DNA from: an uncultured Syntrophaceae bacterium
GTDB lineage: Bacteria > Desulfobacterota > Syntrophia > Syntrophales > UBA2185
Assembly: GCA_903893135.1 (NCBI GenBank)
Contig: CAITLA010000237.1
Coordinates: 1 to 34,384 of the forward strand
Reading direction: 5' to 3'
Length of the DNA stretch: 34,384 bases
Below, piece after piece: positions 1 through 7,288 of this stretch. The position numbers and the translations under genes were made by a program. The stretch's first letter is position 1. Every line of letters begins with the position of its first letter. Under the pieces are notes generated by a model. That model saw only the letters and a program-made list of their open reading frames with translations, made no database searches and was not told the DNA's origin.

Positions 1-357
1 AAAAGGGGCAAGAGGACACCTGATGATCTCTGGATCCTGGTCTATATTGTCTCAAAAATGCGTGACTATATTGTCCCGCAATCGATGCTGCGTCTTATAA
101 AAAATGAAGCGGATCGGACTATTATTCAATAACACGCCTGTCAAACAATGCTGCTCATAATGAAAAGGCTTAAATGAGCAGCGTTTCAACCGGAAATACC
201 GGAAACTCATTATCCCAGCACCGGATGACTGAACTTTGTGGCAGGAACTAATTGCAGGCTGTCATGTCGAGCGATGCGAGACATCTTTAATGAAGCATAT
301 ATAAGATTCCTCGCTCACGATCGGTGACAAGCTCTTCCAGGCCACTTCGTATAATCT
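1..357. other. Non-coding left edge
   Basis: No convincing gene lies in this stretch. It holds a near-direct repeat of 12 bases at 42-53 and 65-76 (CTATATTGTCTC and CTATATTGTCCC, 23 bp apart) and an inverted pair of dispersed repeats at 260-329. The repeated 12-mers resemble the multiple short repeats found at the ends of some insertion sequences, but no transposase is visible, so that origin is only a guess. The region is downstream of the lemA-like gene. Confidence 0.5.
260..329. repeat. Inverted pair of dispersed imperfect palindromic repeats
   Basis: A plus-oriented unit at 260-288 begins TGTCATGTCGAGCGATGCGA and a minus-oriented unit lies at 303-329 (AAGATTCCTCGCT... ending GGTGACA). 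They are degenerate copies of one element and are separated by about 14 bp, so the transcript could fold into a long imperfect hairpin. The pair sits just past the stop of the lemA-like gene at 358, where it could act as a 3' end structure. Related units occur at 6791-6878, 7187-7214 and 28293-28328. The resemblance to REP/BIME-type arrangements is by pattern only. Confidence 0.6.
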
Positions 358-921
358 TTAGAATTTGACCTGTGGAGCGGCCTTGGCCTGCGCCGGCGCC
401 TCAAAAAAGGCTACACTATGGAAACCGAACATTCCTGCAAATAGATTCCCCGGAAAGCTTCTTATCGCGATATTGTAAGTTCTCACTACGTCATTATATC
501 GCTTTCTTTCCACGGCAATCCGGTTTTCCGTTCCCGCAAGCTCATCCTGAAGGCGCATAAAATTCTGATTGGATTTGAGATCAGGATATCTTTCGACGAC
601 AACCAGGAGTCTGCTCAGGGCGCCTGACAATTCATTATTGGCGCTGATCTTATCCGGCACATTTGCTGCGCCGCCCACCTTTGCCCTGGCATTGGTAACT
701 TCGACGAGGACATCCTTTTCCTGCTTGGCGTAACCTTTTACTGTCTCCACAAGGTTTGGTATCAGGTCGTACCGTCGCTGCAACTGATTTTCCACCTGCG
801 CCCAGGACGCTTTTACAGTCTCATCCAGATTAACGAAGATGTTGTAATTGGAGTATAGAAAAAGTACAAGGATAAGAACAATTGCTCCTGCTATAATAAG
901 AATTTTCTTCCCGCTGGTCAT
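358..921 (-). CDS. lemA: LemA family protein
   Basis: The 187-aa product has an N-terminal membrane anchor (about residues 6-23, IIAGAIVLILVLFLYSNYNI) followed by the helical LemA domain. The diagnostic segments are a YDLIPNLVETVKGYA stretch near residue 50 and an ENRIAVERKRYNDVVRTYN stretch near residue 132. The start is supported by a GGAGGT ribosome site 5 nt upstream of the ATG. LemA proteins are membrane-anchored coiled helical proteins whose biochemical role is not settled. They often lie beside TPM-domain (YgcG-like) genes, as here, although a nucleotidyltransferase-fold gene lies between. It is probably the last gene of the proA-nadD-TPM-NTase-lemA run, about 70 bp after the NTase gene. 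Confidence 0.92.
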   Translation of the reverse strand: MTSGKKILIIAGAIVLILVLFLYSNYNIFVNLDETVKASWAQVENQLQRRYDLIPNLVETVKGYAKQEKDVLVEVTNARAKVGGAANVPDKISANNELSGALSRLLVVVERYPDLKSNQNFMRLQDELAGTENRIAVERKRYNDVVRTYNIAIRSFPGNLFAGMFGFHSVAFFEAPAQAKAAPQVKF

Positions 922-991
922 GTCGCACCTCCAAATATAATATGCAATTTTTTAGAAATCGCATTCACTACGCTTTGCAGCCAGAGTGTTT

Positions 992-1723
992 TCATACACT
1001 CATGCCGTCAACGACGGCGGATAGTTTTTCGATCTCCTTTACATAATCTATAAAAACATTCGTAATCTCGGAAGCGGTAATCCGGTCAATATCTTCCTTG
1101 ATATCTGCGCATTTCAGAAAAATAGCAGGATCGACGGAATATTCCCTGGCGACAGCATTGATTATATCCCTTCGCGCCTGCGGTATTTCAATTCCTTTGA
1201 GGTACAGGAGGGCTCTGAATATGGAGATGAATGCCGTGAAAGAGGCTTTGATAAGTTCGCGCATCTGCCGTGCCCGTCCTTCCGCTTCCAGAAAGCCCCT
1301 CCTCAAATGAACTAACTTCCCCTTAAATTCTCTCTCAGACTGCAAGCGGAGATGGGATGGATCGAAGGACAATCCATCGAGGACATCCTCACCGCTGACA
1401 AGGACATAATGTTTTTTCATAGAGAGGAACTCAATTGGATATGAATCACGGGAAGATAATATTTCCGCCTTCGTCATGAAAAGAGGAATTGCCACCTTCC
1501 GCTTCCGCCACCGGGCAACAGTACTGAAGGCCTTATCCAGATTATCGATCCCTCCTTCGGAGAGGACTATGAGAAAATTGAGATCTGATTTACCGGGAAC
1601 GTAATGACCGCTCGCCCCGCTTCCATAGAGAATAATGGAAATGAGATCACTGCCAAAAACATTCTTGAAGTCATCCGTGAGCTCTTCAAAAATCTCCTCA
1701 GGATTTTTCGGTACCTTTGCCAT
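992..1723 (-). CDS. Nucleotidyltransferase-fold protein, probably degenerate active site
   Basis: The product is about 243 aa. Its N-terminal part carries the nucleotidyltransferase signature ILYGSGASGHYVPGKSDLNF: a Gly-Ser turn followed, at the usual distance, by Asp-Leu-Asn where active enzymes have Asp-x-Asp. The rest is mainly helical, compatible with a substrate-binding C-terminal domain. An upstream GTG at 1732 directly abuts the GAGAGG ribosome site, so the ATG at 1723 (8 nt spacing) is the better start. The gene begins 15 bp after the TPM gene and is likely co-transcribed with it. The substrate cannot be told from sequence; an aminoglycoside-type, tRNA-type or regulatory role are all possible. 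The second metal ligand is replaced by Asn, so activity is uncertain. Confidence 0.65.
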   Translation of the reverse strand: MAKVPKNPEEIFEELTDDFKNVFGSDLISIILYGSGASGHYVPGKSDLNFLIVLSEGGIDNLDKAFSTVARWRKRKVAIPLFMTKAEILSSRDSYPIEFLSMKKHYVLVSGEDVLDGLSFDPSHLRLQSEREFKGKLVHLRRGFLEAEGRARQMRELIKASFTAFISIFRALLYLKGIEIPQARRDIINAVAREYSVDPAIFLKCADIKEDIDRITASEITNVFIDYVKEIEKLSAVVDGMSV

Positions 1724-1738
1724 GTCGATCACCTCTCG

Positions 1739-2554
1739 TTAGAAGTCGCCGCCCGCTCCGCCGCCCCCGCTTTCACCGCCGCCGAAGCCGCCGAAGCCAC
1801 CACCGCCAAAACTCCCAAAGCCACCACCACCACCGCCTCTACCGGTAAATACCAAGAGCAGCAGCCAGGGGAGCATGTCCCTCCCCTGCCTCGTGCCCAA
1901 GAGTGAAAGCAGTATCAGAAGAATGATGATCATAGGCCATACGCTGCCCTTCTGTCCGACTTTCTTCTCTGCCGGCTGCGTGACGGTTATACCGCCTGTG
2001 ATGGATACATTGGCAGCTTTTGCCACAACAGAAGCCACGGCGGTCACGGTATTGGAAAGTCCCGGCCCGAACTCACCCTTCTTGAAATACGGAATTGCGT
2101 ACCTGTCACGAATTTCACCAACAAGTCCATCGGGAAGGATGCCTTCAACACCGTATCCAGTTTCAATCCTGAATTTCCGCTCCTTCAGCGTGAGGAAAAT
2201 CAAAACGCCCTTGTCCTCGCCTTTTTTGCCGATGCCCCAGGCCTTGTATAAGCGGTTGACGTAATCGTTCAGTTCGTTATCCCCGATGCTTTCCACCGTG
2301 GCAACAACAATGGCAGTCCCTGTTTTTTCGAGGACCTCCTGAGCGAGGCCCTCCATGCGGTTCTTATAGTCCGGCGGGATCACGCGGGCAAAATCATTGA
2401 CAGCCCCAACCGGTTTAGGAAAATTGTCTGCGGCCCATGATGCGGCGGCGCCAAAAAGAAGTACGATAGTACCCAGGGCGAGGAAAATTTTCCCGGTTCG
2501 TATGGAGTGAGACCGATTGGCAGTATTCTTTGTATTAGACGTATGAGTACCTAT
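1739..2554 (-). CDS. TPM-domain (YgcG-like) secreted/membrane protein, non-canonical start
   Basis: This is a TPM-domain protein with a VNDFARVIPPDYKNRMEGLA opening, an internal GYGVEGILPD segment, one transmembrane helix (MIIILLILLSLLG) and the glycine-rich tail ending GGGGAGGDF. The only normal start codon, GTG at 2383, falls inside the TPM domain. In-frame sequence upstream of it encodes a clear signal peptide (IFLALGTIVLLFGAAASWA, then AD), so translation must start earlier. Between the in-frame stop at 2606-2608 and 2383 there is no ATG, GTG or TTG. The best candidate is ATA at 2554-2552, overlapping the nadD stop as TAATA with an AGGA about 10 nt upstream; a normal coupled arrangement would be TAATG. 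The 5' boundary is therefore inferred. The product is exported and probably anchored in the inner membrane with the domain outside. Its function is unknown; it neighbours a LemA protein, a common pairing. Confidence 0.7.
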   Translation of the reverse strand: MGTHTSNTKNTANRSHSIRTGKIFLALGTIVLLFGAAASWAADNFPKPVGAVNDFARVIPPDYKNRMEGLAQEVLEKTGTAIVVATVESIGDNELNDYVNRLYKAWGIGKKGEDKGVLIFLTLKERKFRIETGYGVEGILPDGLVGEIRDRYAIPYFKKGEFGPGLSNTVTAVASVVAKAANVSITGGITVTQPAEKKVGQKGSVWPMIIILLILLSLLGTRQGRDMLPWLLLLVFTGRGGGGGGFGSFGGGGFGGFGGGESGGGGAGGDF

Positions 2555-3207
2555 TATTTTGAGTTCCTGTACAGAGAGTTTTTCATAATGTAATGCCGGA
2601 CCGACTCAGGAACGAGGTATTTGATCGACCTGCCCTCTCTTGCCCTTTGCCTGATATCGCTGGACGAGATATCCAGAAAGGTGACACCCCTGAAATAAAT
2701 GACGTGCCCCGTTGGCCCCCTCAGTCCCTTCACGCTGTCGTCGTACTTAAATCGGGAAGCGAAATCGGCGGGAAGGATTCCATCCAGTCCCCTGTCTTCG
2801 TAACCGGGTCTTGTCATAACGACAAAATTACATAAGAGCAGCAGCCTTTGCCAGTCTTTCCAACTCTGGATGGCGTGAAAGGCATCCTGCCCCAGGATGA
2901 AATACAATTCCATATTTTTCATGTATTTCTTCAGTATGTAATCAACAGTTTCCACCGAGTAAGACTTGTCCTCACGCTGCTTCTCCACATCGGAGAATGT
3001 AAATACCGGGTTTCCTTCAATTACCAGCTTAATCATCTGCTCCCGGTGATGAAATGATGTGATATCGCCATCTATCTTGTGCGGCGGTTTCGCAGCGGGA
3101 ATAAAGACAATCCGGTTCAGATCAAAAATTTCGAGAACTTCCTCGGCGCATCTGAGATGGCCATTGTGTATCGGATCGAATGTGCCTCCCAATAATCCCC
3201 ATTTCAT
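2554..3207 (-). CDS. nadD: Nicotinate-nucleotide adenylyltransferase
   Basis: The enzyme joins nicotinate mononucleotide and ATP to give deamido-NAD in NAD biosynthesis, in the cytoplasm. The 217-aa product starts [17 protein letters not shown], the HxGH nucleotidyltransferase signature, and has the C-terminal ISSSDIRQR motif that binds ATP phosphates. The length is normal for the family. Its ATG overlaps the proA stop (ATGA, 3204-3207), so it is translationally coupled to proA. Its own stop is overlapped by the presumed start of the TPM gene. The proA-nadD order is a common bacterial arrangement, usually with obg and proB upstream; neither of those is present here. Confidence 0.97.
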   Translation of the reverse strand: MKWGLLGGTFDPIHNGHLRCAEEVLEIFDLNRIVFIPAAKPPHKIDGDITSFHHREQMIKLVIEGNPVFTFSDVEKQREDKSYSVETVDYILKKYMKNMELYFILGQDAFHAIQSWKDWQRLLLLCNFVVMTRPGYEDRGLDGILPADFASRFKYDDSVKGLRGPTGHVIYFRGVTFLDISSSDIRQRAREGRSIKYLVPESVRHYIMKNSLYRNSK

Positions 3208-4460
3208 GTTCTCACCTGTCCATTCCCGTAGATAATAAATTTTGTTGTTGTCAGCTCTTCCAGTCCCATGGGACCGAAGGCATGAAGTTTTGTAGTGCTG
3301 ATCCCTATTTCTGCGCCGAGGCCCAGTTCAAACCCATCGCTGAAGCGGGTGGACGCATTGACGAGGACAGTGGACGAGTTTACTTCATTCAAGAACCGTT
3401 GCGCATTTTGATAATTGTTCGTGACAATTGACTCCGTGTGCAGAGAACCGTACTTTTCAATATGGGCCACAGCCGCATCAAGATCATCAACGACGCGCAC
3501 GGATAAAACGAGATCGAGGTATTCCTGATACCAATCTTCCTCTTTTGCCTGTTCAATATCCTTGAGGATTCGTCTTGTCCTGTCACAGCCCCGGAGGACA
3601 ACTCCTGCTCCCTTGAGATGACTGGCAGCAAGCGGCAGAAATTTTCCTGCAATATCCTGATGGACAAGCAGGGTCTCCATGGCATTGCAAACCCCCGGAC
3701 GCTGGGTCTTCGCGTTCATGCAAATATTTACGGCCATGTCAAAATCAGCGCCGACATCCACAAATATGTGGCAGACCCCTTTGTAATGTTTGATGACAGG
3801 AATCTTCGATTCATTGACAACAGCCCTGATCAGGTCTTCGCCCCCTCTCGGGATGATCACGTCTATATATTCCTCAAGCTGCAGCATCTCGCGGACTGCT
3901 TCCCTCTCAGTCATGGGAATGACCTGGATGGCCTCCTCGGGAATGGCCCGCTTCGTCAAGACGCTCTGAAGGATCTTGGCAATGGCAATATTCGAGTTTA
4001 TAGCCTCAGATCCTCCGCGCAGGATGACGGCATTGCCTGATTTGAGACAAAGGGCGGCTGCGTCTGCAGTCACGTTGGGGCGGGATTCATAGATGATACC
4101 GATTACTCCCAGAGGTATCCTCATGCGACCGACGAGAAGGCCGTTCGGTCTTCGCCACATGGATGTTACTTTTCCGACCGGGTCCGGGAGACCGGCCACT
4201 TCCTTGAGACCTTTTGCAATGCCCTCGATTGTACTTTCGTTCAACACGAGCCTGTCAATCATGGCTGCGGAAAGGCCCATCTGCGTGGCTTTTTCGAGAT
4301 CCTTTGCATTTTCCCTCATGAGAAGGCCAGTTTGCCTGGTGAGCGCCTCGGCCATATCGAGGAGGGCCCTGTCTTTTGCGTCCGACGACAAGCGGGCGAG
4401 CGCCGTAGCCGCTTTCTTTGCATTTTTTGCTATTTCTGCCACACGGGCTTTGATATTCAT
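3204..4460 (-). CDS. proA: Gamma-glutamyl phosphate reductase
   Basis: This enzyme makes glutamate-5-semialdehyde from gamma-glutamyl phosphate with NADPH, the second step of proline synthesis. The 418-aa product carries the aldehyde-dehydrogenase-like signatures [13 protein letters not shown] and [13 protein letters not shown], with the catalytic Cys at about residue 258. Longer readings from 4505 or 4487 add residues not typical of the family. The ATG at 4460 begins [17 protein letters not shown] and has a GGAAAG ribosome site about 8 nt upstream, so I chose it. It is the first gene of the minus-strand operon ending with lemA. proB, its usual partner, is not in the window. Confidence 0.96.
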   Translation of the reverse strand: MNIKARVAEIAKNAKKAATALARLSSDAKDRALLDMAEALTRQTGLLMRENAKDLEKATQMGLSAAMIDRLVLNESTIEGIAKGLKEVAGLPDPVGKVTSMWRRPNGLLVGRMRIPLGVIGIIYESRPNVTADAAALCLKSGNAVILRGGSEAINSNIAIAKILQSVLTKRAIPEEAIQVIPMTEREAVREMLQLEEYIDVIIPRGGEDLIRAVVNESKIPVIKHYKGVCHIFVDVGADFDMAVNICMNAKTQRPGVCNAMETLLVHQDIAGKFLPLAASHLKGAGVVLRGCDRTRRILKDIEQAKEEDWYQEYLDLVLSVRVVDDLDAAVAHIEKYGSLHTESIVTNNYQNAQRFLNEVNSSTVLVNASTRFSDGFELGLGAEIGISTTKLHAFGPMGLEELTTTKFIIYGNGQVRT

Positions 4461-4518
4461 ACAAATACTTTCCCTGACTAGGCACATACTTTTTTGGGGA
4501 TACAACCAACAATAGACG

Positions 4519-4548
4519 TTGACAAGTGAGCCAGAGTTTATGTATTAA
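4519..4548 (+). promoter_or_regulatory. Candidate sigma-70 promoter upstream of patatin-like gene
   Basis: A perfect TTGACA (4519-4524) is followed after 18 bp by TATTAA (4543-4548), in the space between the divergent proA and patatin-like genes. It points toward the patatin-like gene, whose start is about 170 bp further on. Only pattern matching supports it. Confidence 0.35.
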
Positions 4549-4716
4549 CCGCCATCCAAATTAAGCAGCGGGTAAATCCCTCTCAGATGCGTTACTCTAC
4601 CGAACGGCCGGGATACTGTCAAGGTCATTTGTGGCGATTCCCGGTGATTCTCGGCATATCTGTAAGAACTTTTACCCGATGCTGCAAGATTTCGAAGTCA
4701 TCACCGGTTGAAAGCA

Positions 4717-5793
4717 ATGAACGATATCTGTATCAAAGCGGGCAAGCGGGCCTATGAAATCATCCAGGATGGCGGCTTTCACTTAGACCGCGTAACGACC
4801 TATTTCGCCCCGGCGACTGGTCCCCGGTGGCTGGTTGCAAGCGGCTTCGACCTGACTCTTTTGACGAATCGCCTCCTCGGATGCGTCAGGGCAACGCACC
4901 TCGTTGGTTCATCGGCAGGGGCATTGCGGTTCGCTGCCTGGCTGCAACCTGAGCCGGAAAAGAGTTACCGCACTCTTATGGAATCCTACATTGGCGCAAC
5001 TTACACGAGAGCCGACACTCCGGCCACTGTTCAGGAATCCCTGATAGGCATTGTAAATTCATATATTGAGGACGACGCCCTGCCCTTTGCACTGGCCAGT
5101 AAAAAGTATCGCCTTGCGATCATTACAGTCCGTGCAAGGAACCTTGTGGCTTCTGAATTGAAGTGGGTGCAGCAGCTCGGCCTCGGTATAGGCTTTCTCC
5201 TCAATGCCATTGAGAGATCATACATCCATTATTTTGCCGAGCGGGTTGTATTCTATAACGGGCCGAAGCCGCCGCATTTTTGCCTCAGGCCCGGTTTCCG
5301 TGGACGATACATTCCGCTCAACGAGATCAATTTCAAGTACGCCCTGGTCGCCTCGGGCGCCATTCCCATGGTAGTTGCCGGAGTCAGAAACATCTATAGG
5401 GCGCCTTTAGGAGTATACAGGGATGGCGGTATAACCGATTATCATCTGACCCATAACTATGCCGCGACAAATGACGATATCGTACTGTTCTTTAACCATC
5501 AGGAAAGAATTATACCGGGATGGTTGGATAAAAAGCTTTCCTATCGTCTGCCGCGAGCGGACGATCTTGATAATGTCTTGATGATTTATCCCTCCAACGG
5601 CTTTGTCGCGCAGCTCCCCGGAGGGAAAATACCTGATAGGGACGATTTCGCGATCTTCGTCGATGACCCGTCCACCAGGATCAAAAACTGGTGGAGTGCG
5701 GTGGAACGTGCACAGCCTCTGGGAGAAGAATTCCTGGAACTTATAGAAAGCAAAAAAATCAAAAACTTTGTGGAAAAGATAGAAATTCAGTGA
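4717..5793 (+). CDS. Patatin-like phospholipase family protein
   Basis: The 358-aa product has a patatin-type catalytic dyad: Ser66 in HLVGSSAGALRF (G-x-S-x-G) and Asp236 in YRDGGITDYH (D-G-G). Patatins are cytoplasmic or membrane-associated lipid acyl hydrolases. No signal peptide or transmembrane helix is evident. The usual glycine-rich oxyanion-hole motif ahead of the serine is not clear; the equivalent stretch reads WLVASGFDLTLLTN. A TTG at 4708 would add three residues; neither start has a strong ribosome site, so the ATG was preferred. It is followed 13 bp later by the radical SAM gene, suggesting co-transcription. The physiological lipid substrate is unknown. Confidence 0.8.
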   Translation: MNDICIKAGKRAYEIIQDGGFHLDRVTTYFAPATGPRWLVASGFDLTLLTNRLLGCVRATHLVGSSAGALRFAAWLQPEPEKSYRTLMESYIGATYTRADTPATVQESLIGIVNSYIEDDALPFALASKKYRLAIITVRARNLVASELKWVQQLGLGIGFLLNAIERSYIHYFAERVVFYNGPKPPHFCLRPGFRGRYIPLNEINFKYALVASGAIPMVVAGVRNIYRAPLGVYRDGGITDYHLTHNYAATNDDIVLFFNHQERIIPGWLDKKLSYRLPRADDLDNVLMIYPSNGFVAQLPGGKIPDRDDFAIFVDDPSTRIKNWWSAVERAQPLGEEFLELIESKKIKNFVEKIEIQ

Positions 5794-5806
5794 GGCATGA
5801 TCGGAA

Positions 5807-6751
5807 GTGAACGCTGAAACTATCTTGCGGCTACGTATTGACCGGCTGAAGGGAATCCTGAAGAGCTGTACACTGTGTCCCAGAAAGTGCCTGGTCGACA
5901 GGACAAGAGGTGAATCAGGGTTCTGCCGTCTCGCAGACGACGTCGTGGTAAGCCACGCCCTGCCCCATTATGGTGAGGAGCCTCCCATTTCGGGGACACG
6001 GGGCGCCGGAACTATCTTCCTGTCTTCCTGCAATCTCAAATGCATCTACTGCCAGAACTATCAGTTAAGCCATGATATTTTCGGGGAGCGCATAGACATT
6101 GAAGGACTTTCCCGTATCATGCTGGCGCTTGAGAAAAAGGACTGTCATAACATCGAGCCTGTTACGCCCACTCCCCAGATACCGCAGGTAATGGAGGCCC
6201 TTCTCATCGCCCGCCAAAGAGATTTGCGTCTTCCCCTCGTATACAATTGCGGCGGTTATGAGAACCCGGAGGTTTTGAAAATCCTGGAAGGCATGGTGGA
6301 TATCTACCTGCCAGACTTTAAATACGGCACAGAGAATGATGCTCTTGTCCTTTCCGGGGTGAAGGATTACACGGCGCATGCCATCCCTTCCATCAAAGAA
6401 ATGGTGCGCCAGGTCGGAGAAGAACTCTCGATGGGAGAGGGTGTAGCAAAGAGGGGAATGCTCATCCGCCATCTCATCATCCCCGGTTTTATATCGAACA
6501 GCCTGGAAGTCCTCGGATTAATCAAAAAGCATATATCCCTTTCTGTACCTCTAAGCATCATGTCCCAGTACACACCCATGCCCTCTGTTAAGAATCATCC
6601 CCATTTGAGAAAACGGATTACCCGCGACGAATATGAGCTTGTCATAAATCATGCCCTCGACATGGGCTTTGAAACCATCTTCACCCAGGATGTGGATGAC
6701 CGGGCGCTGGTTCCGGATTTCAGAAAGAAAGCACCGTTTGACTGGTCATGA
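5807..6751 (+). CDS. Radical SAM protein, PflX / pyruvate-formate-lyase-activase-like
   Basis: The 314-aa product carries the CX3CX2C radical SAM cluster motif in SSCNLKCIYCQNYQ (Cys75, Cys79, Cys82). A second, N-terminal set of cysteines (CTLCPRKC at 21-28 plus Cys40) is typical of PflX-type proteins (COG1313). Downstream segments VYNCGGYENPEVL and DIYLPDFKYG match the PflA-like fold. The start is GTG, just past the patatin-like gene. Radical SAM activases of this group generate a glycyl or similar radical on a partner protein, but the partner of PflX-type proteins is not established and no glycyl radical enzyme lies here. The function is therefore named only to family. Confidence 0.88.
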   Translation: MNAETILRLRIDRLKGILKSCTLCPRKCLVDRTRGESGFCRLADDVVVSHALPHYGEEPPISGTRGAGTIFLSSCNLKCIYCQNYQLSHDIFGERIDIEGLSRIMLALEKKDCHNIEPVTPTPQIPQVMEALLIARQRDLRLPLVYNCGGYENPEVLKILEGMVDIYLPDFKYGTENDALVLSGVKDYTAHAIPSIKEMVRQVGEELSMGEGVAKRGMLIRHLIIPGFISNSLEVLGLIKKHISLSVPLSIMSQYTPMPSVKNHPHLRKRITRDEYELVINHALDMGFETIFTQDVDDRALVPDFRKKAPFDWS

Positions 6752-6790
6752 TTTGTGATATAGTTAACTGATGGTCGTGATCCAAATACG

Positions 6791-6878
6791 GGATTGCTTC
6801 GCTGCGGTAGCAAGGCCAAATCGAGTATCAACACGACCTTGCTGTCATTGCGAGGAGCGGGAGCGACGTGGCAATCTC
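6791..6878. repeat. Inverted pair of dispersed palindromic repeats
   Basis: A minus-oriented degenerate unit at about 6791-6813 (GGATTGCTTCGCTGCGGTAG) faces a well-preserved plus-oriented unit at 6843-6878, which begins TGTCATTGCGAGGAGCGGGA and ends GCAATCTC. The second unit has ATTGC/GCAAT as short terminal inverted repeats. The pair lies between the radical SAM gene and the DUF2905 gene. It belongs to the same family as the units at 260-329, 7187-7214 and 28293-28328. Confidence 0.65.
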
Positions 6879-6911
6879 TTTTATGAAAGGCAGTCTAAAA
6901 GGAAAAGTTCT

Positions 6912-7136
6912 ATGCTTGATTTTTCCGGCTTCGGCAAGATTCTAATTCTTATCGGCTTGGTCATCGCAGGCTTGGGTTTCCTTCTCCTGCTGGGAGGGAA
7001 AATACCGTGGCTCGGAAAACTTCCCGGTGACTTCTTCTACAAAGGCAAGAATTTCACCTTCTATTTTCCCCTCGTCACATGCATAATCATCAGCATCGTC
7101 CTCACGATTATCCTGATGTTTATCAACCGCAAATAA
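6912..7136 (+). CDS. DUF2905 small membrane protein
   Basis: The 74-aa product starts MLDFSGFGKILILIGLVIAG and has two transmembrane helices (about residues 8-27 and 49-70) around the characteristic loop GGKIPWLGKLPGDFFYKGKN. That matches the DUF2905 family in length and motif; its function is not known. An in-frame extension back to 6771 would run through the dispersed repeat and is not believed. The ATG at 6912 gives the family-typical N-terminus. It converges with the glycogen synthase-phosphorylase gene, with a repeat between them. Confidence 0.88.
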   Translation: MLDFSGFGKILILIGLVIAGLGFLLLLGGKIPWLGKLPGDFFYKGKNFTFYFPLVTCIIISIVLTIILMFINRK

Positions 7137-7186
7137 CAGCGCAGTTATTAGTGCCGCGATACCGTTATGAAATGATATCTCATGTC

Positions 7187-7214
7187 AAGATTTCTCACTG
7201 CCTTCGAAATGACA
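7187..7214 (-). repeat. Dispersed palindromic repeat unit
   Basis: The segment AAGATTTCTCACTGCCTTCG followed by AAATGACA is a degenerate minus-oriented copy of the repeat family seen at 260-329 and 6791-6878. It lies between the convergent DUF2905 and glycogen synthase-phosphorylase genes, a typical place for such elements. Confidence 0.6.
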
Positions 7215-7288
7215 GTGGCATGTGCGAACTTCTGAGATGACGCGCCGCCGGAAAGTTTTATATCATGGTCACAGCAACGATCTCTCAT

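Noticed and set aside
6771-6911. N-terminal extension of the DUF2905 gene
   Set aside because: It translates the dispersed repeat and gives a non-family N-terminus; the ATG at 6912 fits the family.
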